This document shows positions 51,627 to 60,632 of a stretch of DNA of 64,000 bases, piece after piece. Position numbers and translations under genes: made by a program. Source of the DNA: JAOBAU01 sp034667465 (GTDB taxonomy: Bacteria; Acidobacteriota; Thermoanaerobaculia; Gp7-AA8). The notes beneath the pieces are model-generated. The model ran no database searches. It was not told the DNA's origin and saw only the letters and a program-made list of their open reading frames with translations. The number at the start of each line of letters is the position of its first letter. Within the stretch, counting starts at the first letter, position 1. The stretch spans positions 310,001-374,000 of the forward strand of contig JAXDJV010000025.1 of the NCBI GenBank assembly GCA_034667465.1, written 5' to 3'.

Positions 51627-51743
51627 CTATCCAGAGCGAAGCGAAGGATCAATGGTCCTACAGCCGCGCTGTCGCATCGTGGACCGCGCACGTGGCGCCG
51701 CCGCAGCTGACGCACCGGTGATCCTTCGCTTCGCTCAGGATAG
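51627..51743. repeat. Palindromic repeat copy 5, in a divergent intergenic region
   Basis: The 24-base arm CTATCCaGAGCGAAGCGAAG... (51627-51650) is matched with one mismatch by 51720-51743. The spacer is 69 bases. Unlike the other copies, it lies between divergent genes and carries no stop codon for a neighbour. Confidence 0.85.
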
Positions 51744-51752
51744 ACTGCGCAC

Positions 51753-52601
51753 ATGAAGAACATCGTCGTCATCGGCGCCGGCACGATGGGCAACGGCATC
51801 GCACACACCGCGGCCGCCTCCGGCTTCGACGTCACCCTCATCGACGTCGCGCAGTCATTCCTCGATCGCGGCATGTCGACGATCTCCGCGAACCTGCAGC
51901 GCGGCGTCGACAAAGGAAAGATGACCGCCGAGGAGAAGGAAGGCGTGCTCGGGCGCATCAAAGCATCGACGAATGTCGATGATGCGAAAGACGCCGACCT
52001 CGTCATCGAAGCGATCATCGAGAACGTCTCCGCGAAGACCGATCTCTTCCGCCGCCTCGACGAACTGACGAAACCGGAGTGCATCCTCTCGTCGAACACT
52101 TCCTCGATCTCGATCACGAAGATCGCCGCCGCAACGAAGCGGCCCGAGAAAGTCATCGGCATGCACTTCATGAATCCGGTGCCGGTCATGACGCTCGTCG
52201 AAGTGATTCGCGGCATCGCCACGTCGGACGAAACCTATCGCCTCGTCGAAGAGACGTCGAAGAAGATGGGGAAGACGCCGATCGAAGTGAACGACTATCC
52301 CGGCTTCATTTCCAATCGCGTGCTGATGCCGATGATCAACGAAGCGATCTTCGCGCTGTTCGAAGGCGTGGCCACGCCGGAATCGATCGACGGCGTGATG
52401 AAGCTCGGCATGAATCACCCGATGGGACCGCTGACGCTCGCCGACTTCATCGGCCTCGATGTCTGTCTCGCCATACTCCGCGTTCTCGAAGATGGTTTCG
52501 GCGATCCGAAGTACCGCCCGTGTCCGCTGCTCGTGAAGATGGTCGACGCAGGCTGGCTCGGTCGCAAAAGCGGTCGCGGCTTTTACTCATATAACAAGTG
52601 A
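51753..52601 (+). CDS. 3-hydroxybutyryl-CoA dehydrogenase
   Basis: The protein has 282 residues. VIGAGTMGNGIAHTAA is the NAD-binding loop; ECILSSNTSSISIT, GMHFMNPVPVM (catalytic His) and DYPGFISNRVLMPMINEA follow, and GPLTLADFIGLDVCL closes the C-terminal domain. It oxidises 3-hydroxyacyl-CoA or reduces acetoacetyl-CoA with NAD(P). Family symbols hbd, paaH or fadB2 fit; context does not decide. Repeat copy 5 ends nine bases upstream of the start. Confidence 0.92.
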   Translation: MKNIVVIGAGTMGNGIAHTAAASGFDVTLIDVAQSFLDRGMSTISANLQRGVDKGKMTAEEKEGVLGRIKASTNVDDAKDADLVIEAIIENVSAKTDLFRRLDELTKPECILSSNTSSISITKIAAATKRPEKVIGMHFMNPVPVMTLVEVIRGIATSDETYRLVEETSKKMGKTPIEVNDYPGFISNRVLMPMINEAIFALFEGVATPESIDGVMKLGMNHPMGPLTLADFIGLDVCLAILRVLEDGFGDPKYRPCPLLVKMVDAGWLGRKSGRGFYSYNK

Positions 52602-52652
52602 CGCGGGCAGGATGACGGAGCAGCAGTCGCGTGTTATAAGCGGCAACCAATC

Positions 52653-54509
52653 ATGCTCTGTCAGACCTGCAGCGCGTACAACGGCGACGAGCGCGAGTAC
52701 TGCTATCGCTGCCAAAACAAACTCCTCGTTCTCTCGGGCGTCAACGCCTTCGAAGAGGATGACATCGAGGATTACGAAGAAGAGGGAGAGCTTTCGCTCG
52801 ACGAGCATCTGCTCGAGCGCGTCTCCGCTCTTGAAGAGATCGTCAAGCGCTCCGCCGAAACACTGCGCAGCGTCGTCGACGCCGTGCAAAAGCACGAGCG
52901 CGCGATCTTCGTCAATCAGACCGGCCTCCTCTCCGTAAAAGAACTGCTCGAAAAGAAGAACGTCGTTTCTGCCGACGAGCTCGTCGAATTGTGGGAATCG
53001 AAGATGGGCGAGCAGATGCTCGCTCTCGAAAAGAAGCAGCGCTTCACCGAGCGCAAAGACCGGATCATGTCGCTGTTCCGCGGCGAGAAGCGCGATCGCT
53101 TCCTGCAGTTTCTCGCGGATGCTGAAGCAGCGATCGACGCGTTCGATCCCGATCGCGGCATCAAGGCGCTCGAAGAAGCATTCAAGCTCGATCGCGACAA
53201 CTACGAGCTCTCGTTCTTCCTCGGCGAGATGTTCTTCAACGACGGCGATCTCGATCGCGCCAAGCACTATCTCGAGCGGACGCTCGAAGTGCAGCCCGAT
53301 CATTTCGACGCGGCCGTTTTCTACGGCGTGCTGCTGCACGAGCGCCAGGATCTCAAAGGCGCCGAGCGCTGGCTGCGTCGCGCCATTCAGATCTCACAGG
53401 AATCGTTTCTCCCCTACTTCTCGCTCGGCGCGATTTACGCGCGCAAAGGAAAACTCCTTCGCGCGCAGAAGTTCCTCGAGAAAGCGATTGAGCTCGAAGC
53501 GATCCCGCAGGCGTATTACCTGCTCGGCACGATCTTCTATGACAAGGGTCAGCTCGAACGCGCCATCCGTTCGTTCCAGGCAGCGCTGAAGCTCGATCCT
53601 GAATACGAAGAGGCGATCTATCACCTCGGGCTTTGCTATCTCGATCGCAACTGGAACCGCAAAGCGATCGACTGCTTCCAGGAAGCGCTGGAGCTCAATC
53701 CGAACAAGATCGAATATCAGCAGGCCGTCAAGATTTACGACGGCATCTCCGGACACGTTCCGCTCGAAGGTCCGGCCGCCGCGGAGTTCAGCGAAGCGGA
53801 GCTGCTCGTCACGCAGGGAAACTACAGCGAAGCGCTCGATCACTATCGCCGCGCATCGCAGGCCGATCCGGAAAACGTCAACATCCTCATGCCGTACGCG
53901 CTGCTCTGCTCGCATCTTGATCAGAACGGAGAAGCGATCGCCGCCGCGCGCCGCGTGCTGCACCAGAAGCCGACCGAAGTCGTCGCAGCCGCCGCGTACA
54001 CGACGCTCGTCGAAGCACTTCGCGCCGAAGGAAACTTCAAGGAAGCCAACCGCGCGCTCGAAGAGATGCTGCGCGAGTACACGTCGAATTACGCGAAGTC
54101 GATTGCGTACTACGAGAAGGCATACAACCTCGCCGAGATGGAAGAGAACCTCGACGAAGCGCTCGAAAGCGCGCAGCTCGCGCTCCGCTATTCGCCGAAA
54201 GAACTGAAGCAGTTCCCGCTCGCAGCGCTCGGCTGGGTTTACTTCAAGCGGAAAGACTTCGGCAACGCCGTCGACTTCCTCGCGAAGTCAGCCGAGCTCG
54301 GACCGACTGCCACAAACCTCATGCACCTCGGCATGGCACTCCTCGAAAGCGGTCAAAAGGATCGCGCCCGCGCAGTGTTCCGCCGCGCAAAGAGCTTCAA
54401 GACGAAGGGCGCCGGACTGGAAGAGAAGATCCTCGAGCAGGTGCGATCGACGACGAAGCTGATCGATCGTCTGCACGCACGCAGACGTCGCGCGCCGAAG
54501 AACTCGTAG
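52653..54509 (+). CDS. Large TPR protein with N-terminal zinc ribbon
   Basis: The protein has 618 residues. It begins MLCQTCSAYNGDEREYCYRC, a two-CxxC zinc ribbon, then an acidic coiled region. Around 180-600 lie ten or more TPR units (ALEEAFKLDRDNYELSFFLG, AERWLRRAIQISQESFLPYF, AIDCFQEALELNPNKIEY). No signal peptide is present, so it is cytoplasmic. TPR scaffolds with zinc ribbons recur in this window. Partner unknown. Confidence 0.8.
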   Translation: MLCQTCSAYNGDEREYCYRCQNKLLVLSGVNAFEEDDIEDYEEEGELSLDEHLLERVSALEEIVKRSAETLRSVVDAVQKHERAIFVNQTGLLSVKELLEKKNVVSADELVELWESKMGEQMLALEKKQRFTERKDRIMSLFRGEKRDRFLQFLADAEAAIDAFDPDRGIKALEEAFKLDRDNYELSFFLGEMFFNDGDLDRAKHYLERTLEVQPDHFDAAVFYGVLLHERQDLKGAERWLRRAIQISQESFLPYFSLGAIYARKGKLLRAQKFLEKAIELEAIPQAYYLLGTIFYDKGQLERAIRSFQAALKLDPEYEEAIYHLGLCYLDRNWNRKAIDCFQEALELNPNKIEYQQAVKIYDGISGHVPLEGPAAAEFSEAELLVTQGNYSEALDHYRRASQADPENVNILMPYALLCSHLDQNGEAIAAARRVLHQKPTEVVAAAAYTTLVEALRAEGNFKEANRALEEMLREYTSNYAKSIAYYEKAYNLAEMEENLDEALESAQLALRYSPKELKQFPLAALGWVYFKRKDFGNAVDFLAKSAELGPTATNLMHLGMALLESGQKDRARAVFRRAKSFKTKGAGLEEKILEQVRSTTKLIDRLHARRRRAPKNS

Positions 54510-54616
54510 GGGAGCGGAGCCGGCCGCGTCGAAACCAAGCCAACAAGCACGCCCGGCCTCCGGTCTTTTCGGCCTGCCAGTAGATGTCGCGTAGCATTTC
54601 GGGTCGGTCACACTCA

Positions 54617-55159
54617 ATGCCTGAATCCGTGTTCGCAATCATTACGTACGTGCTACCTGCAGCGGCGGCTGTGGGTCTGGCGTTCGGGATAGCGCGTTAT
54701 CGGCGGCGCGTCCCGCCGAACCAACCTTTGCTTTGGCAGAAGCGACGTTCAGAGGTGCGCGAAATACCGGAACAACCCGCAACCAAATGGCGACCGATGC
54801 CTCAACTCGAATGTGAAGTCGTTTTCATCGGGGCCGAAGAAGGCGGCCGGTCACAACCCATTCGGGAACTGTCCAGCCGCCAGTACCGCCCACATCTGGT
54901 CGTCGAGCCGCGCGATCGGCGTCAGGCGATTGTGGTGGGCAGCGAGTTCAAAGAGATCTATTACGGCGTCATCTTCAGTGACGGACCCGCTTATGCTGAA
55001 CCCGGAACGGAATACAACGTACACATGCTCCTCCCGTTCTATCCGGAGGAACAATACGTGCCGCTTGTTGCCGGCACATCGTTCACCATCCGAGAAGGAT
55101 TCGTGAAGATCGTCGGCCACGGAAAGGTCCTGGCACGTTCGAATCCGAGCGCGGCCTGA
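54617..55159 (+). CDS. Membrane-anchored protein with EF-Tu-like C-terminal barrel
   Basis: The protein has 180 residues. One N-terminal transmembrane helix (VFAIITYVLPAAAAVGLAFGIA) is followed by a basic linker and a beta domain. Its end (YVPLVAGTSFTIREGFVKIVGHGKV) closely follows the last strands of EF-Tu domain III, where FAIREGGRTVGAG is typical. There is no GTPase domain. It may be a nucleotide-free relative of the EF-Tu barrel; function unknown. Confidence 0.55.
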   Translation: MPESVFAIITYVLPAAAAVGLAFGIARYRRRVPPNQPLLWQKRRSEVREIPEQPATKWRPMPQLECEVVFIGAEEGGRSQPIRELSSRQYRPHLVVEPRDRRQAIVVGSEFKEIYYGVIFSDGPAYAEPGTEYNVHMLLPFYPEEQYVPLVAGTSFTIREGFVKIVGHGKVLARSNPSAA

Positions 55160-55178
55160 CTATCCCGCGCAGCGTGAC

Positions 55179-55913
55179 TCAGAACTTAAAAAGCAACGCC
55201 GCGAACAACGCGCTGTCTCCCTTCTTAATACTCGGTGATGGCGGTCGACTCTTGTAGTCGTACGCGTAGGTAATCTTCAACTCGATCCTTCTCATCACAG
55301 AGGTGCCGAGGCCGGCGTCGAAGTGGTAGAGAGCGTCGCCGAAATCGCTCGCCTTCCAGAGTCCCGTCAATTTCTGGGTGATTTTGCTGGTCTTTGAGAG
55401 TGCCCAGTCGAAGTCTTCGCCGGCCTTCAACGCCGCGCCGCTCGAGCGTCCGAGCGAATCATTGCTTTCCACCTGCATGCCTGCGGCGCCGTCGATCGTC
55501 AGGTTGCGCGTATCGCTTTTGATCACGCGGTATCCGGCGCCGACAACCGGCGCGACGAGATAGTTCACATCCTTGAACGGGTCACGAAGGTACGAGACCT
55601 CCGCGAACGCAAAGGTCCGATCCGAGAGCGTGTACTCGCCGCGCACTGCTGCCGTGGCCCGATCGACCTGCGTGTCGCCGTTTGCCGAACCGCGCAAAAC
55701 CAGTGCGTCCGCTTTGAAGACGAAGCGAGTCTTCGGGTCGTACTTTGTTGAGAGGGAGAAGTTGTAATTTTGCGTGTCCGTGTTGCCGCTCGTAAGCGCG
55801 AGACCGGCGCCGATGCTGCCGGTCCACGGCTTCGCGGCGGTCGCCGCGTCCTGCGCCATGACGCGCGCAGCAATTGCGAACACGAATACAAGGGTCAGAA
55901 CCCGTCTGCTCAT
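55179..55913 (-). CDS. DUF481-type outer-membrane beta-barrel protein
   Basis: The protein has 244 residues with a signal peptide ending RVMAQ. The body is alternating beta strands (WTGSIGAGLALTSGNTDTQNYNFSL, YTLSDRTFAFAEVSYLRD, YLVAPVVGAGYRVI) ending in LFAALLFKF, with terminal Phe as in outer-membrane barrels. YdiY-like DUF481 proteins are salt-induced in some bacteria. Start chosen at MSRRVLTL, the beginning of the signal peptide. Confidence 0.8.
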   Translation of the reverse strand: MSRRVLTLVFVFAIAARVMAQDAATAAKPWTGSIGAGLALTSGNTDTQNYNFSLSTKYDPKTRFVFKADALVLRGSANGDTQVDRATAAVRGEYTLSDRTFAFAEVSYLRDPFKDVNYLVAPVVGAGYRVIKSDTRNLTIDGAAGMQVESNDSLGRSSGAALKAGEDFDWALSKTSKITQKLTGLWKASDFGDALYHFDAGLGTSVMRRIELKITYAYDYKSRPPSPSIKKGDSALFAALLFKF

Positions 55914-55974
55914 GCGTGCTACCTCGGCGCAGCGGGTAAGCAAACGCCGAGCCCGGCACGCGGACGACGCCCCG

Positions 55975-57525
55975 CTACGGATTCACGACCGTGATCGGGT
56001 TCGCGGTCTGCGACGTGATGTGGATGTTCCCTTCCGTCGCGTAGAGCTGAATCTTCTGACCGCCGCCGTTGATCTTGCCGGTCGCGCGGATGCGCGTCTT
56101 TCCGTTGATCTGATCGCGATGCATGGTCAGTCCGGGAAAATCCGAGTGAATCGCGTTCGCGTCGGGATTGCTCGTGATGATCGTCGCTTCGATGTCCGCG
56201 CCGAAGTGCGGATTCACATTCACGGCGACATTTCCCTGCAGCGACTTCGCTTCGAACTTCTCCGTCTTCGCGTTCGGATCGGCGGTGATCGTGATGTCGC
56301 CCGACGTCGTCTCGGCATCGATCGGTCCCGACGCCTGGCGCACGATGATGTCGCCGCCGCCGGAACGGAGCGTCGTCGGACCGCCGGCGTAAAGCAGACG
56401 AATCGTGCCGCCGCCGGTAGAGATGTTGCCGCCATCGAGCGCGCCGCGCACGATGATGTCGCCGGCGTCGGTGTGCGCGGTGACCGCGCGATAGATATCG
56501 CCGAGGCTGAGCGGACCGCCGAGTGAAAGAACGTTCGCTTCGCCGAGGACGCTGTCGAGCTTCACGGCGCCAGCGCCGGTTTCGACGCGCGCGAATCCTT
56601 CGATGCGGCCGACCTCGATGCTGCCGATCGGTACCGACATCACCAGATTGCCGTCGAACTTCGCCGCCTGGAACTTCGTCTCCCACGTGTTTCCGGCGCT
56701 CGGAATCGGCAGACTGACGCGCGGTGTCTGTTGCACCGACCGCGCTTCTTCAACGCGCGTTCCCTTGCGCAGCAACACCACTCGTCCCATCAGCGACGCG
56801 GTCGTGAGCGTCGGCCCGCCGGTCGAGTTCACGCTGCCGCGGAACGTCGAGCCGCTGAAGCCGCCGCGCACCGGCATCGTCGTCAGGAACTCGCCCTGAA
56901 TCGTGTCGGCCACCCAGGTAAAGTTCGAGTCGCCCGGCACGCGTACTTCGATGTTGCCGTTGACGGTCGACAACTGCGCATTCGCGGTCGGCTTCGCGCC
57001 GTACTCGTAGACAACGCTGCCGTTCACTGTATCAACGATCGACGAGCCGACCACGTTGTCGAACACGATCAGACCGTTGAAGTTTTTCACCGTCACGTTG
57101 CCGGTGATGTTCTGCACGCGGATCCGTTCCGCGGAGCTCGAGGAGATCTTCACGTGCACGCTGCGCGGAACGCGCACCGTATATGCGACGGAGCTTCTCC
57201 ACTTGCCGGCGCGCACGACCGGCACGACCGTCCTGATGATGCGAACCTGCTGATTCCCTTCCATCATCACGTGCGTCTGCTCGATGCCGAGCGCGAGCGA
57301 CTGCGGATCGTCGGCGATGACGGTCTTCACGCATCCGACGCGCAGGCCGGGCGTGTCGGTGCCGATGATCTCGATCGTTCCGGTCGGATTTTCGATCCAG
57401 AACGAGCCGCCGACGTCGAGCGTGAACTCGCGCGAAAAGCGATCGACCTTCGTCACCGGATCGGCGAAACCGGCGACTGCAATCAGGGCGATGACCGCCG
57501 CGAGAATGGGACTCTTGTTAATCAT
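55975..57525 (-). CDS. DUF4097-type exported beta-helix protein
   Basis: The protein has 516 residues with a signal peptide. Repeating strands with Gly/Asn turns (IRVQNITGNVTVKNFNGLIVFDNV, VNGNIEVRVPGD, TTSGDITITADPN) fit the DUF4097/adhesin-like beta-helix family. Its start shares one base with the anti-sigma stop (TAATG), so it is the third gene of the sigma/anti-sigma operon. Such proteins are often found with anti-sigma factors; the mechanism is not known. Confidence 0.75.
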   Translation of the reverse strand: MINKSPILAAVIALIAVAGFADPVTKVDRFSREFTLDVGGSFWIENPTGTIEIIGTDTPGLRVGCVKTVIADDPQSLALGIEQTHVMMEGNQQVRIIRTVVPVVRAGKWRSSVAYTVRVPRSVHVKISSSSAERIRVQNITGNVTVKNFNGLIVFDNVVGSSIVDTVNGSVVYEYGAKPTANAQLSTVNGNIEVRVPGDSNFTWVADTIQGEFLTTMPVRGGFSGSTFRGSVNSTGGPTLTTASLMGRVVLLRKGTRVEEARSVQQTPRVSLPIPSAGNTWETKFQAAKFDGNLVMSVPIGSIEVGRIEGFARVETGAGAVKLDSVLGEANVLSLGGPLSLGDIYRAVTAHTDAGDIIVRGALDGGNISTGGGTIRLLYAGGPTTLRSGGGDIIVRQASGPIDAETTSGDITITADPNAKTEKFEAKSLQGNVAVNVNPHFGADIEATIITSNPDANAIHSDFPGLTMHRDQINGKTRIRATGKINGGGQKIQLYATEGNIHITSQTANPITVVNP

Positions 57526-58553
57526 TACGGGTGAACGTTGCTCAGCGCCTCCGCGGCTTTCACGCGAACGTAGGTGTTCTCATCGTCCTGCGCCGCTTTC
57601 TGGCGCAGCGTGTCGAGCGTCATCGCATCGAGCTGCGTTCCGGAGCGGGCGAGATTCGCCAGCGCTTCGACAGCCTTCAGGCGAACGGCCGGATTCGGAT
57701 CGCTGCGAAGCGCTTCAATCAGCGCCTGCGTCGTCGTTTCATTTGCGCCGTTCGGCTGCAGCGTCTTCAGCGTGTCGACGGCGTTGATGCGAACGCCCTG
57801 ATGTTCATCGGTGCGCAGCACGCTCGCCAGCGCGGTAGCGATTTCCGGATCGGTCGTTTGCGGGTTCGAGTAAACGCGGCGGATCCAGTCGATCGCACGC
57901 GAGCGCGACGGCGACATGGTGTCTTCATTGCGGACGACGTACGCGAGCAGCCGGACGACACTCTTATCATTGGGCTTGCCGGTGACGGTGACGTGCGAGG
58001 TGATGTCGAACGAGAGGTTCACGTCGCCGTTCGTCGCGTTGTCGGAGAACTGTACGTTCTGAATGTCGGGACGTCCCTGAATGTCGGGATTGACGAGGCT
58101 GGCCGGCAGCACGCGCGACTCGGCGATCGAGTACGGCATCGAGACGTTCTGGATCGGACGCGGCTCGGAGACGATCGCCTGCGTCGGCGCGAGCTGCACG
58201 GTCGTCGAGCGATGACCTGCGAACCAGGAGCCGCCGGCGATGACGGTCACGGCCGCTGCCTGCGCGAGCCACTTGAACGCCGGCCGGCGCTGGAACGGAA
58301 TCACGTTCGTCGCCGGCGCGGCGACGACCTGCTGCGGCATGATCGTGGCGAGGAACTTCTCCTTCACGCGCGCCGGGACTTCGACGATCGGAAGATCTCC
58401 GAGCATCGCCCACGTCGCGCGGAACGCAGCCCACTCCGCATTGCAGAGCGCGCACTGCTCAATGTGCTGGAGCGTCCGCTCGCGCGTGGCCGGGTCAAGC
58501 GACTCGGTCAGCAACAGCGGCCAACTCTCCTTCACGACATCACATTCGACCAT
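57525..58553 (-). CDS. Anti-sigma factor with zinc finger, one TM helix and HEAT repeats
   Basis: The protein has 342 residues. MVECDVVKESWPLLL plus HIEQCALC form the C...HxxxCxxC anti-sigma zinc site. One transmembrane helix (AAAVTVIAGGSWFAG) follows. The extracytoplasmic part includes HEAT-like repeats (ALIEALRSDPNPAVRLKAVEALANL, TYVRVKAAEALSNV). HEAT repeats on an anti-sigma are unusual and may sense a partner protein. It overlaps the sigma gene by 22 bases. Confidence 0.78.
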   Translation of the reverse strand: MVECDVVKESWPLLLTESLDPATRERTLQHIEQCALCNAEWAAFRATWAMLGDLPIVEVPARVKEKFLATIMPQQVVAAPATNVIPFQRRPAFKWLAQAAAVTVIAGGSWFAGHRSTTVQLAPTQAIVSEPRPIQNVSMPYSIAESRVLPASLVNPDIQGRPDIQNVQFSDNATNGDVNLSFDITSHVTVTGKPNDKSVVRLLAYVVRNEDTMSPSRSRAIDWIRRVYSNPQTTDPEIATALASVLRTDEHQGVRINAVDTLKTLQPNGANETTTQALIEALRSDPNPAVRLKAVEALANLARSGTQLDAMTLDTLRQKAAQDDENTYVRVKAAEALSNVHP

Positions 58554-59110
58554 TGGGATCCTCCGCGCCCTTCGCCGGTGAGCGCTTTCTTCAACGTCTC
58601 CATCGCCCTGAAGACTCGCGTCTTCACCGCTCCCTCGGAGCAGCCGGCGATCTGTGCAATTTCGGCATACGACAACCCCTGATACCGCGACAGCAGAATC
58701 GCTTCACGCTGCTCCGGCGTCAGGGTCGCGAGCGCCTTGCGAACCAGCGCTTCGTTTTCACGTTGTTCGAGATCGCGATCGGCGCCCTGTTCCGGCGAAG
58801 GCAGCGTGATCAGTACGTCATCCGCTTCCTTCGCTTTGTTGTCCGCCTTCCGCAGATAGTCACGACACCAGTTCGCCGTGATCGAGAAAAGCCAGGTCGA
58901 CAATTTCGCGTCGCCGTGAAACTGGCTCGCATGCTTCATCATCTTTACAAAGACTTCCTGTACCGCATCCTCGGCCGCCTCGCTGTTCCTCAGAAACCGG
59001 AATGCGAAGTTGTAAATACGGCCGCTATACCGTTCGTAGATCTCGGAGGCCGGGGAGTAGTCGCCCGCCTGAACGATGCGCATCAACTCCTGATCGCTCA
59101 GGTGCTTCAT
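58532..59110 (-). CDS. ECF RNA polymerase sigma factor
   Basis: The protein has 192 residues. Region 2 (YERYSGRIYNFAFRFLRN, DAVQEVFVKMMKH, STWLFSITANWCRDYLR) and region 4 (LTPEQREAILLSRYQGLSYAEIA, SEGAVKTRVFRAM) are clear. It heads an operon of sigma, HEAT-type anti-sigma and DUF4097 protein. It is the third ECF sigma in this 64-kb window. Confidence 0.92.
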   Translation of the reverse strand: MKHLSDQELMRIVQAGDYSPASEIYERYSGRIYNFAFRFLRNSEAAEDAVQEVFVKMMKHASQFHGDAKLSTWLFSITANWCRDYLRKADNKAKEADDVLITLPSPEQGADRDLEQRENEALVRKALATLTPEQREAILLSRYQGLSYAEIAQIAGCSEGAVKTRVFRAMETLKKALTGEGRGGSQWSNVMS

Positions 59111-59152
59111 TTCCCGGTCTCTCTCTGCTGTGACGGTGACATGGTTGAAAGG

Positions 59153-60355
59153 TTACGGAACAGCCGCGCCGGTCTCCGCATTCGCCTGGACCGCCGGGCT
59201 CGCTTCGAGAGAGACGACGACCAGCGCAAAGAGGTCGAGCATCAGGAAGAAGACTTCCGTGTCGCCGAAGTTGAACTCGAACATCCCGGCAACGGTCAGC
59301 GCCACGGTCACGGCGATGCCGATCTCAGCAAAGCGGCTGTTCGGCCCGCGCCAGCCGCGAATACATTCGCGCAGAAACAGCCCCAGCAGCAGGAGATAGG
59401 CGGCAAGGCCGAGCACGCCACGTTCCGCCCAGAGCTGAATGACGTTGTTGTGCAGATGGGGGATACGGAAACGCGGCGCATCGTGCTTCCGATACAGCGG
59501 GTAGACTTCCTTGACATTCGCAGGGCCGACGCCGAGGACCGGATAGTCCTTGATCATCTCGATGCCGCCTTCCCACATGCGAATGCGGTCGAAGTTCGAC
59601 GACTGCTTCGTATCGAACGTCGAGATGAGCCGGCTGAAGAGCGGCAGCGGCATGAAGTCGATGAACAGCACGAGCAGCGGCGCCGCGAAAACGATCCAGC
59701 GCGGACGCTTCGCCAGCAGCAGCACGAGCACGGCGGCCAGCCAGCCCATCCATGCGCTGCGCGTCAGCGTCAGCCAGAGCGCGGCGGTCGTCAGCAGCGT
59801 CCCGGCCGCGAGAATCCAGCGAAGCGGCTCGTGCAGCCAGAGCACGAGAAAGATCAGCGCGATCGGCAGCAGCAGACCGCTGAACGTCATCACATGCGAC
59901 GCCGGTCCGGTGATGCGATGCTCGAGATCGCGCGCCGTCGAAACGTACTGATAGAGACCGTAGGCAGAAATGTACGAACCGAAAAAAAGGATTGCGGCGA
60001 GCGCGAGCTGACGGACGCGCGGCACCTGTCGATAGAGCGCGATCGCGATCGGGAAGAGCGCCATCTTTCCCCACAGCGAGCTCTCTCCGAAAAAATGCTT
60101 CGACTCGCCGGCGGCGAACGACGAGACCGTCGAAACGATGCCGTAGACGATCAGCGGAAAGAGGAGGATGTGAAACGACGGCCGCAACTCCCGACGCCCC
60201 ATCGCCACGATGCCGAAGACCAGCGTCCAGAGCACGCCCTGTTCGGACGGAATGACCTGGCCGGCGAAGACCATGTGGCCGACGTAGAAAAACGTCGTCA
60301 GCGCGACGTAGAACGGCGTGTTTTCAGGGAGTGTGAGACGGCGCGCAAGCCACAC
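59153..60355 (-). CDS. O-antigen ligase / polymerase-like membrane protein
   Basis: The protein has 400 residues with about ten transmembrane helices. The Wzy_C/WaaL pattern is visible: RIRMWEGGIEMIKDYPVLGVG, then HLHNNVIQLWAERGVLGL, whose His/Asn-rich loop is the usual active region. It polymerises or ligates polysaccharide repeat units at the periplasmic face. It ends near the sigma operon and is preceded by the Trm112-like gene, 9 bases away. Confidence 0.8.
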   Translation of the reverse strand: MWLARRLTLPENTPFYVALTTFFYVGHMVFAGQVIPSEQGVLWTLVFGIVAMGRRELRPSFHILLFPLIVYGIVSTVSSFAAGESKHFFGESSLWGKMALFPIAIALYRQVPRVRQLALAAILFFGSYISAYGLYQYVSTARDLEHRITGPASHVMTFSGLLLPIALIFLVLWLHEPLRWILAAGTLLTTAALWLTLTRSAWMGWLAAVLVLLLAKRPRWIVFAAPLLVLFIDFMPLPLFSRLISTFDTKQSSNFDRIRMWEGGIEMIKDYPVLGVGPANVKEVYPLYRKHDAPRFRIPHLHNNVIQLWAERGVLGLAAYLLLLGLFLRECIRGWRGPNSRFAEIGIAVTVALTVAGMFEFNFGDTEVFFLMLDLFALVVVSLEASPAVQANAETGAAVP

Positions 60356-60364
60356 GGTCGCGGC

Positions 60365-60604
60365 TCACGCTTCCTCGAACGCTTCTTCGACGAGCATGAC
60401 CGGAATGTCGCTGACGACCGGATAGATCCGCCGGCACTTGACGCACTGGAGACCCTGCTCGACGACCGGCTCTTCGCCGCGAAACTTCTCGCGGTATTTG
60501 TCGCGGATGGATGCGGCGCGCGAAGCCGAAAGCGCGACCGGCTGCACCTCTTCTTTGCAGAGAGGGCAGGCAAGGATTTCGAGCAATTCGCTGTCGACCG
60601 CCAT
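60365..60604 (-). CDS. Trm112-like zinc-ribbon protein
   Basis: The protein has 79 residues. LLEILACPLCKEEVQPV and LQCVKCRRIYPVVSDIPVML are the two halves of the Trm112/YcaR fold, with two CxxC pairs for zinc. Bacterial members are small, often next to lipopolysaccharide or glycosyltransferase genes, and poorly characterised. The start at MAVDSELLEIL is chosen over an upstream frame. Confidence 0.85.
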   Translation of the reverse strand: MAVDSELLEILACPLCKEEVQPVALSASRAASIRDKYREKFRGEEPVVEQGLQCVKCRRIYPVVSDIPVMLVEEAFEEA

Positions 60605-60632
60605 TGGCGCGGGCAAGTGTAGCATCACAACA

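Noticed and set aside
58553..60622. A 689-codon plus-strand frame across the sigma factor and Wzy-like genes
   Set aside because: Composition is extreme in Arg/His/Glu, it overlaps two well-supported genes on the other strand, and shows no motif.
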